From an uncultured Actinomycetes bacterium (GTDB lineage: Bacteria > Actinomycetota > Actinomycetes > S36-B12), in assembly GCA_937876275.1 (NCBI GenBank), contig CALFIA010000338.1, forward strand, positions 1 to 11,559: a stretch of 11,559 nucleotides of DNA. Reading direction: 5' to 3'. Position 1 is the stretch's first letter. Every line of letters starts with the position of its first letter. The position numbers and the translations under genes were made by a program. Below the pieces are notes generated by a model. The model did no database searches. It was not told where the DNA came from and worked only from the letters and a program-made list of their open reading frames with translations. Shown here piece after piece: positions 1 to 5,278 of this stretch.

Positions 1-2
1 GC

Positions 3-28
3 AAAAAACCCGACATGCCACCGTGGGG
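3..28 (-). terminator. Possible weak intrinsic terminator after the GntR gene
   Basis: On the minus strand, just past the TAA stop of the regulator gene, a 6-bp stem with one mismatch (CCCCAC / GTCGGG, loop of 8) is followed directly by six T residues. The stem is weak and the window ends here, so only position and T-run support the call. Confidence 0.35.
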
Positions 29-35
29 AGCCGCC

Positions 36-791
36 TTAGACCGACGGCATCCCTGCAGGGATCCCGGCCGAGATATCGAAGCGGGCGACCACCTCGGCGA
101 CCTTGGGCAAAGAGATCTCGCGATCCACCTCACCGGTCTCGCTGATGAGGTGCTGGGCCGAGAGCCGAACGGAGCTGGTGAGGTGATTGGTCATCCAGCG
201 CACTGCCTCGAGGCCGTCGTGGCGCATCAGCGCAGAGAGAATCTGGGTGTGCTCATGGTCGCGTGAGCCCTGGGTCTCGACATGCCGCATGGCGCCGATG
301 CGGTAGCGCTCGGAGTTTCTCCAGGATGGCAGGATCGAGCGGATGAGCCAGGTGCGCTGGGAAGCCTCGTAAATGGCGAAGTGGAATCGCTCATGTGCAT
401 CACGGGCGGCCACTCTGTCGCCAGCCTCTTGCGCTGCTTCACGGTCAGCCAGAGCGGCGGCCGCCTGGGCGCCATGTTCCGCGGTGAAATTCTGGGCGGC
501 CTCCCAGACGGCGATGTTCTCGAGGTGAAGGCGGGCAAAATAGGTGTCCTCGAGATCGGCCATCGAGAGCTCGCGCACCCGAGCGCCACGTCGGGGCTCG
601 ATCTCGACGAGGTCCAAGGCTGCGAGGCGACGAATAGCCTCACGCACCGGCATCATGCTCATGCCGAGCTGCTCGGAGAGCTCCTTGAGTCGAAGCGGAG
701 CCCCCGGAGGAATGCGCTGGTCGACGATCGCATCGAAGAGGGAACGAGCCGCGACATCGGATGCGCTCTCTATCTGTGCCTTGGTCAGCAT
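36..791 (-). CDS. GntR family transcriptional regulator, FadR subfamily (FCD domain)
   Basis: A DNA-binding ligand-responsive regulator of about 251 residues, the usual FadR-subfamily length. Residues about 5-75 form the GntR winged helix, with the recognisable run P-G-x-x-L, L-S-E-Q-L-G-M-S, P-V-R-E-A-I-R-R-L and a wing ending R-R-G-A-R-V. Residues about 85-210 match the all-helical FCD effector domain. Its metal-site positions (counted from the upstream GTG) are H138, H182 and H204; the Asp usually four residues before the first His is H134 here. ATG at 791 is preferred because AAGGGGG lies about 5 nt upstream; an adjacent in-frame GTG at 794 is nearly as good. It follows the thioesterase gene by 100 bp that hold a possible promoter and palindromes, suggesting autoregulation. 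FadR-type regulators typically sense organic acids or pathway intermediates; the ligand cannot be read from the sequence. Control of the neighbouring catabolic genes is inference. Confidence 0.9.
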   Translation of the reverse strand: MLTKAQIESASDVAARSLFDAIVDQRIPPGAPLRLKELSEQLGMSMMPVREAIRRLAALDLVEIEPRRGARVRELSMADLEDTYFARLHLENIAVWEAAQNFTAEHGAQAAAALADREAAQEAGDRVAARDAHERFHFAIYEASQRTWLIRSILPSWRNSERYRIGAMRHVETQGSRDHEHTQILSALMRHDGLEAVRWMTNHLTSSVRLSAQHLISETGEVDREISLPKVAEVVARFDISAGIPAGMPSV

Positions 792-807
792 CACACCCCC
801 TTCGGTA

Positions 808-819
808 GACCACCTGGTC
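808..819. promoter_or_regulatory. Candidate operator upstream of the GntR gene
   Basis: A perfect inverted repeat GACCA-CC-TGGTC lies 16 bp upstream of the regulator start codon and just downstream of the -10-like box at 829-834. The position suits autorepression by a dimeric GntR protein. The sequence is not an exact match to a known FadR-type consensus, so the assignment rests on symmetry and location. Confidence 0.45.
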
Positions 820-828
820 CGTTTATCA

Positions 829-858
829 AATATCGCACATCGAATGGGGGCATGTCAC
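829..858 (-). promoter_or_regulatory. Possible sigma70-type promoter for the GntR gene
   Basis: On the minus strand GTGACA (853-858, five of six to TTGACA) and GATATT (829-834, four of six to TATAAT) are separated by 18 bp. Transcription would start near 822, immediately before the palindrome at 808-819. Modest consensus match only. Confidence 0.35.
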
Positions 859-879
859 CCCTTCTTTCATTCAGGAGTC

Positions 880-892
880 AGACCTCAGGTCT
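880..892. promoter_or_regulatory. Second palindrome, overlapping the thioesterase stop codon
   Basis: AGACCT-C-AGGTCT is a perfect 13-bp palindrome whose last base is part of the thioesterase TAA stop. It shares GACC/GGTC arms with the site at 808-819, and the two centres are about 73 bp apart, near seven helical turns. It may be a second operator. As RNA it would be a short hairpin with almost no loop and no T-run, so a terminator is less likely. Confidence 0.3.
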
Positions 893-1332
893 TAGGACCG
901 AGTTTCCTGCGTGCGAATCTCCACGACGCGACCATCAAGCAATGCCGCGCGAATCTCCGGCGGCCAGGGGGCAGCGCCTTCCGACGTACTCGAAGCGTGC
1001 ACGACTACAAGGTTCCCGCTGACTGCAACTACCCCGGCCTCGGTCCGTACCTCGAAGGCGTACGTGCACGAGCTCGTGCCGACCTTGACGACCGCCACCT
1101 GAACCGCGATTTCCTGCCCGAAGTACAGACGGTCCTTGTAGTCGATGTCGATGTGCACGCGCGGGATTCGGGCAATCTCTTCCACGGGCATGCCCACCGA
1201 ACGCAGCAGGGCGTGCTCGGCCTCTTCCAGCCAACGAAAGGCCGCGGCGAAATGATTGTGGCCTGCGGCATCGGTCTCATTCCACGCTACGAGGCGATGG
1301 ACGATGACGGTCGAACCTGCGGACTCACTCAC
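892..1332 (-). CDS. Hotdog-fold acyl-CoA thioesterase (4HBT / YbgC-FadM type)
   Basis: A 146-residue single-domain hotdog protein, predicted to hydrolyse an acyl- or aroyl-CoA thioester in the cytoplasm. The N-terminal signature W-N-E-T-D-A-A-G-H-N-H-F (residues 17-28) is the 4-hydroxybenzoyl-CoA thioesterase hallmark, with D21 at the position of the catalytic Asp, followed by the helix F-R-W-L-E-E-A-E and then the strands I-D-I-D-Y-K-D (61-67) and the region 75-112. The start is GTG at 1332, with AGGGG six bases upstream. It is the gene before the GntR regulator on the same strand, so the regulator may respond to a CoA thioester or its acid. The substrate cannot be told: the family covers aromatic and straight-chain acyl-CoAs. 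Confidence 0.85.
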   Translation of the reverse strand: MSESAGSTVIVHRLVAWNETDAAGHNHFAAAFRWLEEAEHALLRSVGMPVEEIARIPRVHIDIDYKDRLYFGQEIAVQVAVVKVGTSSCTYAFEVRTEAGVVAVSGNLVVVHASSTSEGAAPWPPEIRAALLDGRVVEIRTQETRS

Positions 1333-1427
1333 GAATGTCCCCTGACGATGGCGGATAACGGGTCACATCATGCCGCACGAGCATCCACTCGGTTCAGGCA
1401 GGCTTGGTCCAAAACCCCAGGAATGCC

Positions 1428-1459
1428 AATGGCCCGCCACCTCTTGGTGACGGGCCATT
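1428..1459 (-). terminator. Strong hairpin after the first swivel-phosphotransferase gene
   Basis: The inverted repeat AATGGCCCG-c-CACC / GGTG-a-CGGGCCATT, with a 4-nt TCTT loop and one internal mismatch, starts 12 bp past the TAG stop at 1472. There is no immediate T-run (only TTTT about 12 bases further on), which is common for actinobacterial hairpin terminators. It separates the PEP-utilising gene from the thioesterase-regulator pair. Confidence 0.75.
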
Positions 1460-1471
1460 CGCTTTGTAGGG

Positions 1472-3184
1472 CTAGAGAATCTCGACCGTGCCTGCAGCAC
1501 CATCGACGCGCACCATCGTGCCGGTGCCGATCATCTCGGTGGCCTTGGGCAGACCGGCAACACACGGGATGCCGAGCTCGCGAGCGACGATCATCGCGTG
1601 CGAACCCATCGATCCGGTGTCGACGATGACAGCCGAGGCGACCATGAACAGAGGGGTCCATGACGGATCCGTCTGCGGAGCAACCAAGATCTCGCCGGGC
1701 TGGAATTCGCTGATCGCATCAGTGCCGGTGATGACGCGGGCCACGCCCTCGACAACACCGGTCGATGCTGCGGCGCCTGTGAGAATGGTGCCCTTGGCTG
1801 CCTTCTCAGCCTTGTTGGCTCCCTTGCGGGGAACCTCGGAGATCGGCGGGATCGGCTTGGAGCCGTCGAGGAAGGTGGGAACCTCGAGATCCTTCAGCGC
1901 ATTCCATTCCTTCTCGCGCTGCGCGAGAACCGGACGCAACGTCATCTCCTCGAGTGCGAGGGAGTCGAGCTCCTCGTCGAGAGCGATGAAGATCTGGCGC
2001 GAGTGATCGATAACACCCTTCGCTGCCAGACGCTCACCGAGCTCGATGAGTGCCATGCGAGCCTCGTTCATGATCTTGATGCACGAGCTCTTGCCACTCT
2101 CGCGCCACCCGGCGAAACGACGTGCCGAACCGACGGCTCCGCGGAAGGCAGCCTCGGTGGCAGCGTCCATGCCCGCCGTGGCTTCCATCATCGCCTTGTC
2201 AGTGGCCGCCGCATGTGCGGCCTGCTTCGACGAAGGCGAGTCGGAGTCATCGAGCTGGCGCATGCGATCGATCAGACCGAGCGCGAGCGAAGGCTTGGAC
2301 TCCCACGACTCGGTACCGAGATCCCATTCACTGGGGCCGCGGTAGCCGAACTCGGCGATGAACGCGGCGAAGTCACTCCAAAAGCCACCGCGTGCGGTCG
2401 GCAACTGAGCCACGACATTCTCGACTCCGCTGTCGAACAGGGCGGTCATGGCCGGGTCGTTCTTCACCGTGCGCGAGAGCGACCACAGTGCGTAGGTCGG
2501 TGCAGCCGACTCGACATCACCGGCGTATCCGAGGATCGTGACGAGCAAGTGTGCCTTGTCGCCGAGGATCTGGCCGGCGACTGCGGGGCCGAGTGCCGCA
2601 TTGGACGAGCCGATCTGCTCCGAGCGCCAGGCAAGGCGCTCGTACGGCATGACCGAACGGGCACGCGCGACGAGCGCGCGGTTGCTCATGCCGCGCAGGT
2701 TCGGGCGGTTACGGCGCAGATCATCGGCGATTGCTTCGTCTTCGTCGGCACCTTCGAACTTCGAGGTCGTCAGCGCCCAGCCGGCGCGGGCGGGGGCGAG
2801 CGCGGTCAGCGAAGGGTTCTCGTCGGCAGGCGATGCGGCGTGAACCGGCGCGCCAGGCGAGTTGAAGAAGATCGCGTCGATGGTCTCCCAACCCATGCCC
2901 TTGCGAATGCCCAGCACGCGCACCGAGCTCTGGTTGACGTAGAGGTATCCGTAGAAGAAGCCGGCAACAGCGGACTCGTCCATCAACTCATCAGAGGTGA
3001 AGCAGACGTCCTCGACGTAGCCCGAGGCCCAGCCCGGCAGCACGTTCGGGATCCAGCACATCGATGCACCCAGCGGGGTGATCGGGTCGGACATCACGTC
3101 GGCCGCATTGAGCCGGGTGAAGACGGGGAATCGGGTACTGGGTTCGGTGTCAGTAATCCAGGCCTTGGCCATGAAGGTATCCAT
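1472..3184 (-). CDS. Stand-alone PEP-utilising (swivel-domain) phosphotransferase subunit, paralog 1
   Basis: A 570-residue protein related to the part of rifampin phosphotransferase/PEP synthase that follows the ATP-grasp. Residues about 10-460 are the substrate-binding-like region (opening W-I-T-D-T-E-P-S-T-R-F-P, then N-A-A-D-V and P-I-T-P-L). Residues about 466-570 are the mobile phosphohistidine domain: T-D-P-S-W-T-P-L-F, then G-S-H-A-M-I-V-A-R-E-L-G-I-P-C-V with catalytic H529. No ATP-grasp is present, so phosphate must come from a partner in trans, as in two-subunit phenylphosphate synthase. It is a clear paralog of the protein at 5275-6936. The start is uncertain: ATG at 3184 has only a weak GAGAA nearby, and ATG at 3172 matches where the paralog begins. 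It has its own upstream region after the terminator at 3264-3296. The substrate is unknown; being a non-catalytic regulator is less likely because the His is intact. Confidence 0.85.
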   Translation of the reverse strand: MDTFMAKAWITDTEPSTRFPVFTRLNAADVMSDPITPLGASMCWIPNVLPGWASGYVEDVCFTSDELMDESAVAGFFYGYLYVNQSSVRVLGIRKGMGWETIDAIFFNSPGAPVHAASPADENPSLTALAPARAGWALTTSKFEGADEDEAIADDLRRNRPNLRGMSNRALVARARSVMPYERLAWRSEQIGSSNAALGPAVAGQILGDKAHLLVTILGYAGDVESAAPTYALWSLSRTVKNDPAMTALFDSGVENVVAQLPTARGGFWSDFAAFIAEFGYRGPSEWDLGTESWESKPSLALGLIDRMRQLDDSDSPSSKQAAHAAATDKAMMEATAGMDAATEAAFRGAVGSARRFAGWRESGKSSCIKIMNEARMALIELGERLAAKGVIDHSRQIFIALDEELDSLALEEMTLRPVLAQREKEWNALKDLEVPTFLDGSKPIPPISEVPRKGANKAEKAAKGTILTGAAASTGVVEGVARVITGTDAISEFQPGEILVAPQTDPSWTPLFMVASAVIVDTGSMGSHAMIVARELGIPCVAGLPKATEMIGTGTMVRVDGAAGTVEIL

Positions 3185-3209
3185 TTCTCACGGGTTGCTC
3201 TCGCAGATA

Positions 3210-3228
3210 GCGCCCCGGTGGGGGCCGC
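3210..3228 (-). other. GC-rich leader hairpin upstream of swivel phosphotransferase 1
   Basis: GCG-CCCC / GGGG-CGC with a 4-base loop and one bulged base forms a 7-bp GC stem, about 26 bp before the start codon at 3184. No T-run follows. It could be a leader structure or chance in GC-rich DNA. No convincing -35/-10 pair was found between 3185 and 3263. Confidence 0.25.
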
Positions 3229-3263
3229 CTCATTGTGCCAGCCCGATACCTGGAAGTCCTCGC

Positions 3264-3296
3264 AAAATCCTCACAAACTGATCACAGTCGTGAGGA
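3264..3296 (-). terminator. Intrinsic terminator after the Rieske oxygenase gene
   Basis: On the minus strand a 7-bp stem TCCTCAC / GTGAGGA encloses a second 4-bp stem ACTG / CAGT with a TGAT loop, and TTTT follows directly. It begins 6 bp after the TAG stop at 3302, giving a clear end for the operon running leftwards from 7445. Confidence 0.75.
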
Positions 3297-3301
3297 ACCC
3301 T

Positions 3302-4510
3302 CTATCGAGGCTCGTGAACGGATTCCCCATTCATCAGCCGACGGACAGACTCATGGGCATGCTGCACCGCGATCTCGTTTCGGCCGATGATCATGTGCTT
3401 GTCGGCCAGTGAAGGAAGCCCGTCCTGGACTAGCTGCTGGGCGGCGTAGTCCTCATCCCGGAAAGCGGCGAAGAACCATTCAGCGGTCTTCTCTGCTTCC
3501 TCGAGTTCGGCGGCCGTCTCGGGGGCATGACGCATCAGCGTCGTCTGCCAGGTCATCGACTCACCCCAGGAGTCGCCCGGCAAGATGATCGAGACCACGG
3601 TGCGCTCACGCATTCCGCCGGCGATCGACATACCGGGGAACAGCCAGTAGATCAGACCCAGTGCCGCCGCGGGCTCCCACTCGTCGCGAGGCTTATCGGC
3701 CATCGCGTCCATCGACTTCAGAGCGAAGACATTGCGGCAATGCGGACCAAGCGCATCGAAGGTCGCGCGATTCGTGTGATTGGTGAGCGCCACCGTCTCG
3801 GGGTGAAGAGTCGAGAAGTGGTAGCTCTCCAGGTAACCGTCGAGGGTGACCTTCCAGTTCGGGCCGGCGAGCTCCTTGGTGGTGAAGTGCACGCACTTAT
3901 CGAGTTCGAGTCGTTCGAGATACGGCAGTGCGTCACCCAGCCAGGCATCGACTTCAATCTCGCGGCCGGCGGTCAGGCAGACGAAGATGATTCCGGCACG
4001 CTCTTCGCAGGCAAGTCGTACCAGGCTGTAGTCGTCGCGATCAACATCGCCGAAAGTGTCTTCGCCCGGAACACCGGTCAACTTTCCGGACGTGTCGTAC
4101 GACCACCCGTGATAGCCACAGATGAACCGGCGCGAGTTTCCGCAGCCCTCAGGTAGAAGCTTCATCGCACGATGGCGGCAGACATTGAGCATTGCACTCA
4201 TGCGACCGTCCTTACCTCGCACGAGAATAATCTCGCGTCCGACTACGCGCATCGCCTTGTAATCGCCCGGATTCGGGAGGGCGACGGACATCGCAACGGG
4301 AAGCGGGATCTTGTAGAAGATCTCCTGCAACTCGCGCTGCCAGAGTTCTTCATCGAGGTAGTACGACATCGGGATTTCGAGCTGTGCATCAGCCATGTCG
4401 GTGGTCGAGTTCGCGAGGTGAGCGAAGAGCCGATCCATGATCGACAGCGCCTCGTCGGGATCCAGAGCACTGTGTGTACCTGCCGCATACTGCGGGACGG
4501 TGTCGGTCAT
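3302..4510 (-). CDS. Rieske non-heme iron oxygenase, alpha (catalytic) subunit
   Basis: A 402-residue oxygenase that would hydroxylate, dihydroxylate or demethylate an organic substrate using O2 and electrons from a reductase. The Rieske [2Fe-2S] ligands are C111-x-H113 and C131-x2-H134 (C-R-H-R-A-M, then C-G-Y-H-G-W-S-Y). The mononuclear iron site is E-S-Y-H-F-S-T-L-H-P with H231 and H236, and D354 in E-D-Y-A-A-Q-Q is the likely carboxylate ligand. E228 sits where naphthalene dioxygenase has its bridging Asp, as in CntA-like and choline-monooxygenase-like members. ATG at 4510 is preferred over ATG at 4522 because AGGAG lies 4 bases upstream. No beta subunit, ferredoxin or reductase gene is nearby. 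It is the last gene of the 7445-3302 operon, 54 bp after the phosphatase. The substrate cannot be deduced. Confidence 0.92.
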   Translation of the reverse strand: MTDTVPQYAAGTHSALDPDEALSIMDRLFAHLANSTTDMADAQLEIPMSYYLDEELWQRELQEIFYKIPLPVAMSVALPNPGDYKAMRVVGREIILVRGKDGRMSAMLNVCRHRAMKLLPEGCGNSRRFICGYHGWSYDTSGKLTGVPGEDTFGDVDRDDYSLVRLACEERAGIIFVCLTAGREIEVDAWLGDALPYLERLELDKCVHFTTKELAGPNWKVTLDGYLESYHFSTLHPETVALTNHTNRATFDALGPHCRNVFALKSMDAMADKPRDEWEPAAALGLIYWLFPGMSIAGGMRERTVVSIILPGDSWGESMTWQTTLMRHAPETAAELEEAEKTAEWFFAAFRDEDYAAQQLVQDGLPSLADKHMIIGRNEIAVQHAHESVRRLMNGESVHEPR

Positions 4511-4514
4511 GGCA

Positions 4515-4519
4515 CTCCT
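4515..4519 (-). promoter_or_regulatory. Ribosome binding site deciding the Rieske start
   Basis: AGGAG on the minus strand lies 4 bases before ATG 4510 and inside the alternative 4-codon extension starting at 4522. The 4522 start has only GAGAG directly against it. Confidence 0.6.
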
Positions 4520-4545
4520 CATCTCTCGGCCCCCGTGGCGCCCGT

Positions 4546-4563
4546 AAGTCGTCTAGATGACTT
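4546..4563. promoter_or_regulatory. Near-perfect 18-bp palindrome between phosphatase and Rieske genes
   Basis: AAGTC-g-TCTAGA-t-GACTT is symmetric at 16 of 18 positions, centred on TCTAGA, in the gap between the phosphatase stop (4565) and the Rieske start. With almost no loop it is a poor RNA hairpin and better suited to binding a dimeric protein. It differs from the GACC/GGTC palindromes near the GntR gene, so a different regulator or chance is possible. Confidence 0.4.
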
Positions 4564-4564
4564 T

Positions 4565-5278
4565 CTAGTCGGTCAGTAGGCCCGCGTGCAAGTGCTGATG
4601 CTCATTTATGGACTTGATTCGCCGAATATCGCCCTTGACGACCGCCGTGCTGATCGAGGCGTGGTTGGGGAGGAAGAAGAAATCCTCATCGCAGCCAATC
4701 GCGTGTGCGAAGAAGGCATTGATGACTCCCCCATGGCTGATGAACACGATGTTCTTGCCCTCGTATTCGGCAAGCACCGTGTCGATGGCGCCGAGGCAAC
4801 GCGCCCGAAACTCCGCGGAGGACTCACCGAAGAACATGTGATCCCACTTGCGCTCGATCCGAAAGAGATCCTCGCGACGTTTCCATTCGGCCGGATCGAC
4901 GAGGTCTTGCGGGTTCACCCCCGGCTCCAGATCACGATACGAATCGATCTCGCGCAACTCGTGGATGACTACCGGTTCCAGCCCATGCGGCCCGGCCACC
5001 ATCGCCGCGGTCTGCCGAGCACGTTTCATGGTGCTGCAGATGACGACATCGACATCTTGCTCGCCCAGCGCAACTGCGAGCGCATGCGCCTGCAGTTCGC
5101 CGAAGCTGCTCAGTGGTGGATCAGCCCAGTCGTCATGGACGAACTCATCCGCAACCGGGTACGCCTGCTGTGCATGACGACAGAAGGTGACGCGAGTGAC
5201 CCCCTCAGCTCCGATAAGAAAGGGCTCGCGGACGCTGAACGGCGGCTCTGGTGGTGTCGGCGGAGTCTTGACCGTCAC
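4565..5278 (-). CDS. Histidine phosphatase superfamily (phosphoglycerate-mutase-like) phosphatase
   Basis: A 237-residue cytoplasmic phosphatase of branch 1. The signature is C-R-H-A-Q-Q with R34-H35 (the nucleophile His; the usual Gly after it is Ala), S-T-M-K-R-A-R-Q-T-A (82-91), acidic E110 in E-L-R-E-I-D, and the second catalytic His H182 in F-I-S-H-G-G-V-I. The start is GTG at 5278, whose GTGA overlaps the TGA stop of the upstream swivel phosphotransferase; a 33-codon extension to 5377 would be Arg-rich and lie inside that gene. The overlap implies coupled translation and near-equal dosage. The superfamily removes phosphate from small molecules, and some members (SixA) from phosphohistidine on proteins. 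So it may release phosphate from the pathway product, or act on the swivel-domain phosphohistidine. A true phosphoglycerate mutase is unlikely given the context. Confidence 0.88.
   Translation of the reverse strand: MTVKTPPTPPEPPFSVREPFLIGAEGVTRVTFCRHAQQAYPVADEFVHDDWADPPLSSFGELQAHALAVALGEQDVDVVICSTMKRARQTAAMVAGPHGLEPVVIHELREIDSYRDLEPGVNPQDLVDPAEWKRREDLFRIERKWDHMFFGESSAEFRARCLGAIDTVLAEYEGKNIVFISHGGVINAFFAHAIGCDEDFFFLPNHASISTAVVKGDIRRIKSINEHQHLHAGLLTD

Noticed and set aside
36..791. Homing, phage or transposon signals near the contig ends
   Set aside because: No transposase, integrase, terminal inverted repeats or tRNA gene was seen anywhere in the window.
544..1629. 361-codon open frame on the plus strand
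   Set aside because: Runs opposite parts of three minus-strand genes and through their intergenic hairpin; composition is Arg/Ser-rich with no domain.
3268..3296. CRP-like TGTGA/TCACA elements
   Set aside because: The spacing and orientation do not fit a CRP site; the symmetry is explained by the nested terminator stem followed by TTTT.
2003..3412. 469-codon open frame on the plus strand
   Set aside because: It lies opposite the well-supported swivel phosphotransferase gene, its translation is rich in Arg, Gly and Ala with no recognisable domain, and it crosses a terminator; a GC-driven shadow frame.
4565..5278. Glycolytic phosphoglycerate mutase
   Set aside because: Only the superfamily catalytic residues match; R-H-A replaces R-H-G, and the operon context is catabolic rather than glycolytic.
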